Shown here in pieces: positions 1-6,962 of a DNA stretch of 18,430 nucleotides. The stretch comes from Treponema sp. Lineage in GTDB: Bacteria > Spirochaetota > Spirochaetia > Treponematales > Breznakiellaceae. The position numbers were made by a program, and so were the translations under genes. The notes beneath the pieces were generated by a model. That model saw only the letters and a list, made by a program, of their open reading frames with translations. It searched no databases and was not told where the DNA came from. Numbering within the stretch: the first letter of the stretch is position 1; every line of letters begins with the position of its first letter. The stretch spans positions 1-18,430 of the forward strand of contig JAISEB010000122.1 in NCBI GenBank assembly GCA_031264395.1, written 5' to 3'.

Positions 1-2119
1 CCCACACCGGGGATATCCCTAAAAAAAACAAAAACTGCGACAACTGTTCGCCCCGGGATCGCGTTATGTCCAGGGATATCATGTTGATGGCGATTTTTTC
101 GGGAAGCCGTCCTTCCTCCTGTTTGTAATTATCAAGCAATTCCGTGGCGAGAGTTTTCCCGCGTTCCCAGGCTTCGGGGCTTGGTATCTTGTCGATATTC
201 ATGCCGAACATGTTGCGCCCCGTGGGCAGGATATTTCGGCCGTTTTCATCGGGCATGCCGCTTTCACCTGCCGGAACATAGCGTCCCTCAAGCGCGCGAA
301 GCAGCATGGTCATCTCATTGTCCGTATGCAGCAGTTTTTCCTTGAGTTCTTCCCGGAAAGATCCATCAAGGGCGTTTCCGCCACCGCATTCCTCCATATA
401 GTCCGCTATCCGCCTGTCGTCAGGAATTTGGGCGAACACATGATTTTTGCTGATCTTTGCGGCTTCCCGGGCCGTGTTAATCGCGTCCAGCGTTTCGGTA
501 AGTCCCGTTTTGTAATCAACGGTATTCCGCATTATCTTCGCGGCGGCGGGGGATTTTTCGACAAGGGCGTCAATGGTTTTTTTAATTGCCACGTCCTGTT
601 CATTTTCCAATTGCCCGGATTCAAAATAATCGCCAATCTTCGCGGCAAGGGTTTTCATGTCGTCATCAACTCCAACGGAGGGCGTGGGCAGATGGTCTAC
701 CACCAGGGAGTTTATGCGGCGTTTCACCACAAGGGCTTCGTTGGTGATACCGGCGTTGTAGATATACACGCTCGGGAGAGAACCGAGTACGACGTGAGGC
801 CAGCAGCACTCCGAAAGGCCGTTGGCTTTTCCGGGAAGATACTCGGCGCTGCCATCGGTGCCCACATCGACAATCGCGTCAGCCTGGAATACCCGCTCAA
901 GGTAACGATAGGCGGCAAGGTACTGATGGGGAGGAGGACAGGCCGGATCATGAAGTATTTTGCAGACTTCGCCGGTGCATTTTGCGCCGTAACAGCCACG
1001 TTTCGGCTGCACCATCACTATCACATTACCAAAGCGGATACCCGTAACGATGATATTGTCCCCTTCAACCATGCCCTCGCCCGGAGGCGGCCCCCAAATT
1101 TCCTCCATGCCGCGCCGCAGCGTTTCCGGTAATTCATCGTACCATGTATCATACCCGCCCTTAACGGGAATTTTTTTGAGGACCCCGCCTGACTCGATGA
1201 TGTCCGCGACGGAAGTCCACCGGAAATCGGAGAAAGCCCTTTTCGTCATGAAAAGTTCCCGGAGTTCTTTTCCGGTCCGCGGGCAAGCGCCCAAAACATA
1301 ACCGTTTTTTTCGAGAGTCTCAAAAATACGCGCGAGGCTTTCAAAGGCGTCAAGGCCGAAGGATTTTCCGATAGTTGCCTCAACGCCGGAACATACGCAG
1401 TTGTGCAGCATAAAGGCGATTTTCTTTTCACTGTTTTTCTTTTTTCTGAGTGTGATCCAGTTAACAATCCGGGCCGCCAGGTATTGGCAGCGTTCCTCAA
1501 GGGCGGCGGCTTTTTTGGTTTCCCTGTTTTGTGCGCCTATAAATACCGGTTCCGTCATGCCCGCCATTTCGGGCGATATAAGCTCAAAGGGCATATCGGT
1601 ACTGACGGGCATCGTTCTTTCCCGCCACTGTTTTTCCGTAATGTAGAGGCTTATGACCGGGAACATAACGGGAATACCGAGCCTGTCAAATTCCAGCACC
1701 GATTCCTCAGCGATACTGCGTCCTTCGCCGGGTTTGATGTGGAACATCACGTTGTTTACCAGCAGTTCTATGAAGAGCTTCCCTTCAATCGAAAAGTATT
1801 TTTCAACAAGCCCCCTGAAGGTAAGTTCATTGCCGTCGGTAAACACGGGAATAACGCCGGTTCCTTTCTGTTCCAGTTTTTTTGCGAGAACATCAAACGG
1901 GGCCATATCATCGTTTAACCAATTGTAACGGTGAATTAACAGGCCGGTATAATTTTCACATTGCTTGTATTGATAGTCCGCGAGATATGATGAAAGGGAT
2001 GAATACAATTTTTTAGCGGCAAACGAATAAATACCGTGATTCGGGTGTTCCGCCGACGGAGGTACGGGAAGATCATCATGGGAAGCAGAAGAATCCTCGC
2101 CTATGACCAGTGTTTTCAT
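1..2119 (-). CDS. cobN: CobN-family chelatase large subunit-like protein (partial, N-terminal ~706 residues)
   Basis: Translating the minus strand from the ATG at 2119-2117 gives an open frame to the window edge (706 codons, no stop), roughly the first half of a CobN/ChlH/BchH-type subunit, which is usually about 1200-1300 residues. Family signatures in order: IWGPPPGE, then RFGNVIVMVQPKRG, then LHDPACPPPHQYLAAYRYLE (about residues 389-408), then ADAIVDVGTDGSAEYLPGK, and near the edge ISLDITRSRGEQLSQFLFFLGISPVW. The usual HxGxH motif reads DVGTD, with Asp at residues 418 and 422. Cysteines 376, 381, 386 and 394 surround His390. The start overlaps the cbiZ stop (ATGA), suggesting translational coupling. 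Family role: ATP-driven Co/Mg insertion together with AAA+ partners. No CobS/CobT or ChlI/ChlD partner is visible and the window's real cobaltochelatase is CbiK, so the role here is probably different (metal removal, remodelling or transport-linked processing). That role is inference. Confidence 0.85.
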   Translation of the reverse strand, partial: MKTLVIGEDSSASHDDLPVPPSAEHPNHGIYSFAAKKLYSSLSSYLADYQYKQCENYTGLLIHRYNWLNDDMAPFDVLAKKLEQKGTGVIPVFTDGNELTFRGLVEKYFSIEGKLFIELLVNNVMFHIKPGEGRSIAEESVLEFDRLGIPVMFPVISLYITEKQWRERTMPVSTDMPFELISPEMAGMTEPVFIGAQNRETKKAAALEERCQYLAARIVNWITLRKKKNSEKKIAFMLHNCVCSGVEATIGKSFGLDAFESLARIFETLEKNGYVLGACPRTGKELRELFMTKRAFSDFRWTSVADIIESGGVLKKIPVKGGYDTWYDELPETLRRGMEEIWGPPPGEGMVEGDNIIVTGIRFGNVIVMVQPKRGCYGAKCTGEVCKILHDPACPPPHQYLAAYRYLERVFQADAIVDVGTDGSAEYLPGKANGLSECCWPHVVLGSLPSVYIYNAGITNEALVVKRRINSLVVDHLPTPSVGVDDDMKTLAAKIGDYFESGQLENEQDVAIKKTIDALVEKSPAAAKIMRNTVDYKTGLTETLDAINTAREAAKISKNHVFAQIPDDRRIADYMEECGGGNALDGSFREELKEKLLHTDNEMTMLLRALEGRYVPAGESGMPDENGRNILPTGRNMFGMNIDKIPSPEAWERGKTLATELLDNYKQEEGRLPEKIAINMISLDITRSRGEQLSQFLFFLGISPVW

Positions 2120-3258
2120 TTGAGATCCCCCCCGGTATTAAGGGCGATAAAATCCGCGAGAAAAATCTCAAGGACGGAAATCAACGCTGGCAAATATTCA
2201 GTTTCTTCGTTTGCAGGTGTACGGAAAAGTTTTTCCGGCAGGGAAAGCCCCGCGAGGAGGAGCAGTTCTTTCGCGGCCCTGGCGGTGTCTTCAGGGTGCA
2301 GCAAACCCCAGGATAACTGATCCAAAAGATGAACATAGAGCGAAACATAGCTTACTATGGACCCGCCGCGGAAAAGCCGGTAGACCCGGTTCGCAAATTC
2401 CGCGCGGTTAATTAGGGCGCCGCTCTTTTCATCATGCTGCGTCAGGTAAAGCGCCCACAGGCTGTCCTCGGTAATGCCGTAACGATCCACCCGTTTAAGG
2501 ACGTTGTGCTGCTTCTCCGGAGAAAGCCCCGTCTGCAAACGAAGCGCTTCCTTTACGGCTGTTTTGACGCTCTTTCCTATCAACTCGCCGAGTTTTGAAT
2601 GTTTTCCCGAATTATTTAGGGTCCATTTTGATTCGGCATTCGCGATAATGATCGTACCATCGGTACCCGAACCCGTTGCGAGGCCCGAAGAATACCGGCT
2701 TGGGGCAAGAAGTTCCTGCAGGGCCGCTGTTTTCGCTTCGGTACAGGTAACAAGAGCGCGGGTTAAAGCCCCCTCGGTAAGATTCACGCCGATATGCAGG
2801 ATAATGTTAATGGTGCCGTGTACCTCATGCCCCGCCTCGCGTTCATGGATTTCGTCCCACGAGGCGGGATCGCCGGCTCTTCCGCCGTTGACCTCAACGT
2901 CGCCCGTAACCAGGGCCGTAACATGCAAAGCGCCGTGGGTTTCGGTAACAATCGAAATGTTCTCCATCTGGGCCGCCGTGGAAATACCGGCGGCGTTTCC
3001 GCTGTCGAGGCCCAGTTCCGACGCGAGGAGCGCGATATGTTCTGCGTAGGTGGGCGCCCGGAGTTCCGCCGCCATACCCGCGCCGGTGGTACAGTCGTTG
3101 TTAAAGACCGCGGTCAGGTTCTCACGGTAACCGCCGTTATGCGGACCGGTACATAAGGTCTTCCGCTTTCCGTGAAAAAGGACGACCAGGGATTTTTTGT
3201 ACCGGTGAACCTCATCACCGCCGGGAAGGCCCGCGAGGAACACGCGCTCACCTTCCAT
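2116..3258 (-). CDS. cbiZ: Adenosylcobinamide amidohydrolase CbiZ with C-terminal extension
   Basis: This 380-residue protein carries the CbiZ core at about residues 30-240: NGGYRENLTAVFNND (41-55), then STAAQMENISIVTE (93-106), ALVTGDVEVNGGRAGDP (115-131), INIILHIGVNLTEGAL (150-165) and a final TGSGTDGTII segment (195-204). CbiZ enzymes cleave the aminopropanol-linked amide of adenosylcobinamide (some also act on pseudocobalamin), giving adenosylcobyric acid that can be rebuilt with a preferred lower ligand, a cytoplasmic salvage step. Characterised archaeal CbiZ proteins are about 240 residues. Here about 140 further residues follow (KHSKLGELIGKSVKTAVKE, then TGLSPEKQHNVLKRV, then a hydrophobic helical region) that I cannot assign. 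The gene starts 18 bp after the upstream SBP stop and its stop overlaps the CobN-like start. The ribosome-binding site before the ATG is weak, so coupling with the SBP gene is likely. No signal peptide is seen. Confidence 0.88.
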   Translation of the reverse strand: MEGERVFLAGLPGGDEVHRYKKSLVVLFHGKRKTLCTGPHNGGYRENLTAVFNNDCTTGAGMAAELRAPTYAEHIALLASELGLDSGNAAGISTAAQMENISIVTETHGALHVTALVTGDVEVNGGRAGDPASWDEIHEREAGHEVHGTINIILHIGVNLTEGALTRALVTCTEAKTAALQELLAPSRYSSGLATGSGTDGTIIIANAESKWTLNNSGKHSKLGELIGKSVKTAVKEALRLQTGLSPEKQHNVLKRVDRYGITEDSLWALYLTQHDEKSGALINRAEFANRVYRLFRGGSIVSYVSLYVHLLDQLSWGLLHPEDTARAAKELLLLAGLSLPEKLFRTPANEETEYLPALISVLEIFLADFIALNTGGDLK

Positions 3259-3276
3259 ACACGGAGGCGGACCGGA

Positions 3277-4437
3277 TCATTGGGAAGCCGAATCCGGCAG
3301 CTTTACATAAAAAGTCAATTCCCTGCCGGGAAACAGATCGGGATGAAGTATCGCCGCCAGGTCTTCAAATTTCACATCCACCTGGGCGGAGCTCATATAG
3401 TACCCCTTTGAAAGAACATAGACCCGGTCGTTTTTGAAAGCCTTGAACTCGGCGAAAAGCGGGCTTTCCGCAAGCAGCGCCTGTTTGTCCGGGGTGTATA
3501 AGATCATGGAAGTATAAAGCAGTATATCGGCGTCTTTACCTTTCCGTACAAATTCTTCCAGGTTGACTTGCATTGAACCTTTGCCCGGAAGATCGCCAAA
3601 AGCGTTAATCCCTCCCGCCGCGGCAAGCTCCAGGGCGCTCCGGGATTCCGCGCCCGACATATACACAATACCCATCCACTGGTTTCCCGTGGCAACGACC
3701 GGACGTTTCTCCTGAGGAACGGATGCCGCCTTTTCGCGCAGCTCCGTCATACGGGCCAGTTTTTTCGCGTAAACGGCATCGGCTTCAGCGTCCAGATTGT
3801 AAAAAGCGGCAATGAATTTGATCCATTCGAGCATGGCCTCGCCGGTTTCCTCAAGGTACTCGGAGATAACGACGTATGGAAAATCTATGGCGCCGCTTTC
3901 GGTGTAAGAGAGAATGCTCCCCTGATTATCAGGTCCGGTAAAAATGATATCCGGTTTAAGCCGTACCACGCCTTCGATATCCCCCGTCTGGCCCATGCCG
4001 TCCCAGGGGATATAAAGGGTTTTCCCGCTGTTCATCCGCTCAATGATCCCCGCGGTCGTCCAGTCCTCAACCGGCGTAATGACCGCCCCAACCGTGTCAA
4101 AGAGGGCTTCGTCCTCAAGGGCGCCAAGGAGGCCGGCATAGGTTGTGGACATGAAAAATCCCTTTTCAATGGGAGTACGGATAATGGGGATACCGGCATA
4201 ATCCCGGGGAATCTCCGCGCCTTTGGGAACCAGAAGGGTTTCCCGGTCATGGCCATCCTTCACGACTTTGACGCCCTTTTCCAGCCAGGTAATGTTGAAA
4301 AGTTTCGCCTGAGTTATGGAAAATTGGCTTGTTTGCACACCGGCCCTTGCCGCCGGATCCTTTCCTTTGTCCTGTTCTTTGCACGCGCAAAACAGGCAAA
4401 GAAACACGGCAAAAAAGGCAAAATACCTGATCCGCAT
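3277..4437 (-). CDS. ABC transporter substrate-binding lipoprotein (corrinoid/metal-chelate type), left arm
   Basis: This 386-residue secreted protein starts MRIRYFAFFAVFLCLFCACKE, a lipoprotein signal peptide with lipobox LFCAC (lipidated Cys19). The mature part has the two-lobe arrangement of the FecB/BtuF-like helical-backbone SBPs: an N-lobe with VGAVITPVEDWTTAGI and LKPDIIFTGPDNQG, a long linking helix (about EEYLEETGEAMLEW onward), and a C-lobe with NQWMGIVYMSGAES, ELAAAGGINAFGD and NDRVYVLSKGYYMSS. The start at 4437 is preferred over an in-frame ATG at 4488, because 4488 lies at the predicted transcription start and because AAGGG lies about 8 nt before 4437. It is the first gene of the leftward operon, followed by cbiZ. 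No permease or ATPase lies on this arm, so it may feed one of the two importers on the right arm or a distant one. The ligand (corrinoid, haem or other chelate) is not determinable from sequence alone. Confidence 0.85.
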   Translation of the reverse strand: MRIRYFAFFAVFLCLFCACKEQDKGKDPAARAGVQTSQFSITQAKLFNITWLEKGVKVVKDGHDRETLLVPKGAEIPRDYAGIPIIRTPIEKGFFMSTTYAGLLGALEDEALFDTVGAVITPVEDWTTAGIIERMNSGKTLYIPWDGMGQTGDIEGVVRLKPDIIFTGPDNQGSILSYTESGAIDFPYVVISEYLEETGEAMLEWIKFIAAFYNLDAEADAVYAKKLARMTELREKAASVPQEKRPVVATGNQWMGIVYMSGAESRSALELAAAGGINAFGDLPGKGSMQVNLEEFVRKGKDADILLYTSMILYTPDKQALLAESPLFAEFKAFKNDRVYVLSKGYYMSSAQVDVKFEDLAAILHPDLFPGRELTFYVKLPDSASQ

Positions 4438-4493
4438 AAATGAACCCTTCAGCCCAATCCACGAGGCTATAAAAGTAATAATGAACAAATTGG

Positions 4494-4521
4494 ATTATAG
4501 GGGATTTTGGAAATTTGTCAA
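4494..4521 (-). promoter_or_regulatory. Sigma-70-type promoter for the leftward SBP-cbiZ-cobN-like operon
   Basis: On the minus strand a perfect -35 box TTGACA (4521-4516) and a perfect -10 box TATAAT (4499-4494) are separated by 16 bp. The predicted transcription start is near 4487, leaving about a 50-nt leader before the ATG at 4437. That is too short for a cobalamin aptamer, so this arm appears not to be directly riboswitch-controlled. Confidence 0.8.
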
Positions 4522-4544
4522 TGCCTTTGTTGTATCCCCCTGGT

Positions 4545-4595
4545 TAATATTATTATTTTAGTCATATTGACTTTGGTTTAAGCCGTGAATATAAT
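4545..4595 (+). promoter_or_regulatory. Sigma-70-type promoter with AT-rich upstream element for the rightward B12 operon
   Basis: TTGACT (4567-4572) and a perfect TATAAT (4590-4595) are separated by exactly 17 bp. An AT-rich stretch (about 4545-4566, including TTAATATTATTATTTTAG) lies immediately upstream and could act as an UP element. The predicted transcription start is about 4602, at the 5' edge of the riboswitch P1 strand, so the aptamer begins essentially at the first transcribed nucleotides. The two divergent -35 boxes are about 45 bp apart. Confidence 0.82.
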
Positions 4596-4599
4596 TGAC

Positions 4600-4788
4600 T
4601 CAGGTATATTTCAAGGGAACATGGGTGAAATTCCCGGACTATCCCGTAACTGTGAACGGCAGCCTGATCGTTTGAAAACGATCGGGCAGCCCCGCTAAAA
4701 CGGCCACTGTTTTGAGGTTTGCAAAGTAAACTTTCGGATGGGAAGGCCAGCGGGGATATTACCGCAAGCCAGGAAACCTTGGTATACG
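4600..4788 (+). promoter_or_regulatory. Cobalamin (B12) riboswitch aptamer
   Basis: The conserved blocks occur in the right order and spacing: GGGTGAAATTCCC (4623-4635), CCCGTAACTGTGA (4643-4655), a peripheral 10-bp hairpin closed by a TGAA loop (4663-4686), CCCGC then GCCACTG (4691-4709), GATGGGAAGGC (4737-4747) and the B12 box AAGCCAGGAAACC (4766-4778). A short closing P1 is possible between GTATA (4604-4608) and TATAC (4783-4787). Adenosylcobalamin-type ligands bind such aptamers and usually repress transport and synthesis genes. No hairpin plus U-run terminator follows before the first gene, and a strong Shine-Dalgarno begins 31 nt after the aptamer, so control of translation initiation is the more likely mode. 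The first gene downstream is an importer SBP and the rest of the operon makes the corrin ring, which fits product feedback. Confidence 0.95.
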
Positions 4789-4803
4789 GACTTTTTACAT
4801 GCA

Positions 4804-4823
4804 GGCCCGAGGCAGGCCGGAGG
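4804..4823 (+). promoter_or_regulatory. Shine-Dalgarno of first right-arm gene with adjacent small hairpin (riboswitch expression platform candidate)
   Basis: GGAGG (4819-4823) lies 5 nt before the ATG at 4829 and decides that start. Immediately upstream GGCC (4804-4807) can pair with GGCC (4815-4818) around a 7-nt loop. The placement, directly between the aptamer and the ribosome-binding site, suits a regulatory kissing-loop or sequestering element. The stem is short and the regulatory role is inference. Confidence 0.45.
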
Positions 4824-4828
4824 TGTTT

Positions 4829-5872
4829 ATGTTTTTCGTACTTTCTCAATTATTTATGAAAAGGAAGACTAAGGTTGTACATCTTATTTCTTTTTTCATG
4901 CTGCTCGGCGCGGCGTTTCCAATAGGAAGCTGTAAGGGAAGATTCGAATCCGCCAAAGGGTCTGAAATATCCCCGGCTTTGGCCGGCCCTGCCGACGGAC
5001 TTGATTACGGACAGGTAACAATAACGAACGGAGACAGAACGGTTACTTTTACCAAAATGCCCGAACGGGTTGTGGCTTTTAACAGCTATATCACCGAGAA
5101 TATGCTCGCCCTTGGCCTGGGTGGCAAGATCGCGGCGACCAGCGCGATGTCCCCGGGGAACACCCCTTTGGCGGAATTCGCCGAAGAATACGCAAAGATC
5201 CCCGAAATACAGAGGTCCCACGAGGTAGCCATTAGTTATGATCCTGAGTTGGTGGCGGGCCAGGTCAGTACCTTTACCGACAGATCCTGGGGTACCGTGG
5301 AGATGTTTTTGGACAAGGGTATCAACAGTTACATCATTTCGGGCACCCTCGCCGCGGATGAAACAATCGACAACGTCTATGAGGATCTGGAAAACCTGGG
5401 GAAAATTTTCAAGGTTGAAGACCGGGCCCGGGAGTTGATTGGCCAAATGAAGGCAAAGGTCGCCGCTGTAACCAGGGTTACCGGCGGGGTGGCGGATAAA
5501 GTAAAGGTCTTTGTCATGGACAGCAACAACGGCAATGAAATCTACACAACGTCAAAGGGATTGGAAAGCCAGCTTATTGAACTGGCCGGAGGCATCAATG
5601 TTACCAGGGGAGAATCCCCTTCCCGCTGGTTTAACACAAGTGTGGAAACCCTTGTGGAACGGAATCCGGACATCATTATATTTAACGTTTATGGTACGGT
5701 TCCGGTGGAAGATAAGATCGCCTTTATTAATGAAAATCCCGCCCTGGCCGATGTAACGGCGGTAAAAAACCAGAACTATGTTATCATCCCGCTGCAAAAC
5801 GTCATGCAGGATATCAGGGCCGCCGATACGGTACAGACCCTGGCAAAAGCGTTCTATCCCGATTTGTTTTGA
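4829..5872 (+). CDS. ABC transporter substrate-binding lipoprotein, importer 1
   Basis: This is a periplasmic-side SBP of the BtuF/FecB helical-backbone family, 347 residues from the ATG at 4829. That start is chosen for the strong GGAGG 5 nt upstream. A second in-frame ATG at 4856 gives a more typical signal peptide (MKRKTKVVHLISFFMLLGAAF) but has no ribosome-binding site. The lipobox ends PIGSC (Cys35 from 4829, Cys26 from 4856). Family motifs: VTFTKMPERVVAFNSYITENMLALGLGGK (ligand-binding N-lobe start), then SYDPELVAGQVSTF, ELAGGINVTRGE, ERNPDIIIFNVYG, and a final KNQNYVIIPLQN. It is the first gene under the cobalamin riboswitch and is followed 22 bp later by its permease. The context favours a corrinoid or a cobalt/tetrapyrrole chelate as ligand, but the family also binds ferric siderophores and haem. 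Confidence 0.87.
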   Translation: MFFVLSQLFMKRKTKVVHLISFFMLLGAAFPIGSCKGRFESAKGSEISPALAGPADGLDYGQVTITNGDRTVTFTKMPERVVAFNSYITENMLALGLGGKIAATSAMSPGNTPLAEFAEEYAKIPEIQRSHEVAISYDPELVAGQVSTFTDRSWGTVEMFLDKGINSYIISGTLAADETIDNVYEDLENLGKIFKVEDRARELIGQMKAKVAAVTRVTGGVADKVKVFVMDSNNGNEIYTTSKGLESQLIELAGGINVTRGESPSRWFNTSVETLVERNPDIIIFNVYGTVPVEDKIAFINENPALADVTAVKNQNYVIIPLQNVMQDIRAADTVQTLAKAFYPDLF

Positions 5873-5894
5873 CAAAAGCGGTTGAAGTGAATTT

Positions 5895-6962
5895 ATGAAA
5901 CGCCGCATTGCCCTTGTGTTTGTTTTGCTGGCGGTTGCCCTGGTTATCTCGTTGATACTGACGGTCTCCATCGGCTCTGTCCGTATCAGCGCCAATGTGG
6001 CCTATAAAATTTTAAAAGCGAATCTCTTCAGCGGAAACATGGGAAGCATAATAGAAAGTACGGAATGGACAAAATCCCAGTTCCATATTGTTTGGAATAT
6101 CCGGGCGCCAAGGGTTTTGATGGGCGTATTCGCCGGCGCGGGGCTTGCGGTCTCCGGCGCCGTCATGCAGGCGCTGACCCTGAACCCTATCGCCGATCCT
6201 TTCATACTTGGCGTTTCTTCCGGCGGTTCCGCGGGGGCCGCGCTGGCCCTGCTGACAACAATTTCTTTTTTTGGCGGTTACGGCGAAGTAACCATCATGT
6301 CTTTTTTGGGCGCGTCCCTGGCTTCCCTGATGGTCTACGGCATGTCGCGGCTGGGAAACAGCTCCCGTATCCAGCCTGTGGCCCTGCTGCTTTCCGGCGC
6401 GGCGGTAAACGCGGTTATGAGCGCAATTACCAACATCCTGATTTTTCTGGCTAAAAGCCCGGAAAGCATTGCCGCTGTTTATTATTGGCAGATGGGCAGT
6501 ATCGCGTCGGCACAGTGGAAAACGTTAACCCTGCCCGCTGTCGCTGTAGCGGGAAGCGTCCTCTGGTTTTCCCTGAACGGTTCACGATTCAATCTGTTAA
6601 TGATGGGCGACGAAGATGCCATTGCCCTGGGGCTCAACGTGAACCGCTTCAGAACCCTGATGATGCTGACCGTGGCCTTTGTGATCGGTTCCCTGGTGTC
6701 TGTAACCGGGGTCATCGGTTTTATAGGGCTTATGGTTCCCCATCTTGTACGCATGGCCCTGGGGGTTACGGATAACCGGGTGGTAATTCCCGGATGCGCT
6801 CTTTTCGGAGCCTTTTATATGATATGGGCCGATACCGGCGCAAGGGGACTTTTGGGAGCTACGGAAATTCCCTTGGGTATCATCACCGCTTTTGCGGGCG
6901 CGCCTTTTTTTATCTTTTTGCTTCTGCGCCAGCGGATGACCGGAAAAGGAGATCTCCGGTGA
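5895..6962 (+). CDS. ABC transporter permease, BtuC/FecCD family, importer 1
   Basis: The 355-residue inner-membrane permease has the multi-helix BtuC/FecCD pattern. The first membrane helix is about residues 5-27. The family motif NPIADPFILGVSSGGSAGA lies at 97-115, GVIGFIGLMVPHLVR at 272-286, and the terminal EIPLGIITAFAGAPFF at 324-339. A glycine- and alanine-rich helix pair at about 165-190 and the cytoplasmic loop GDEDAIALGLNVNRFR (238-253), the usual contact for the ATPase, are also clear. Two copies pair with two ATPases to form the channel. The stop overlaps the GTG start of the ATPase gene (GTGA), so the two are tightly coupled. Length and motifs are complete. Confidence 0.93.
   Translation: MKRRIALVFVLLAVALVISLILTVSIGSVRISANVAYKILKANLFSGNMGSIIESTEWTKSQFHIVWNIRAPRVLMGVFAGAGLAVSGAVMQALTLNPIADPFILGVSSGGSAGAALALLTTISFFGGYGEVTIMSFLGASLASLMVYGMSRLGNSSRIQPVALLLSGAAVNAVMSAITNILIFLAKSPESIAAVYYWQMGSIASAQWKTLTLPAVAVAGSVLWFSLNGSRFNLLMMGDEDAIALGLNVNRFRTLMMLTVAFVIGSLVSVTGVIGFIGLMVPHLVRMALGVTDNRVVIPGCALFGAFYMIWADTGARGLLGATEIPLGIITAFAGAPFFIFLLLRQRMTGKGDLR

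Noticed and set aside
21..28. A8 run (T8 on the coding strand of the CobN-like gene) as a frameshift signal
   Set aside because: The normal frame continues with family-like sequence on both sides (SQFLFFLGISPVW), so no frameshift is needed to explain the protein. The rest of the gene is outside the window.
326..1132. 268-codon plus-strand open frame under the CobN-like gene
   Set aside because: It is antisense to a minus-strand frame with clear CobN motifs that is open through the whole region. The peptide has no recognisable family features and no ribosome-binding site.
4438..4487. Second cobalamin riboswitch on the leftward arm
   Set aside because: The leader is only about 50 nt and contains none of the conserved B12 aptamer blocks.
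4788..4828. Intrinsic terminator after the riboswitch
   Set aside because: The only T run (4792-4796) is not preceded by a GC-rich hairpin of its own, and the later GGCC/GGCC hairpin is not followed by T residues.
6794..6958. N-terminal extension of the importer 1 ATPase
   Set aside because: The added residues are an out-of-frame reading of the permease 3' end. The GTG at 6959 has a Shine-Dalgarno and the usual ATPase N-terminus.
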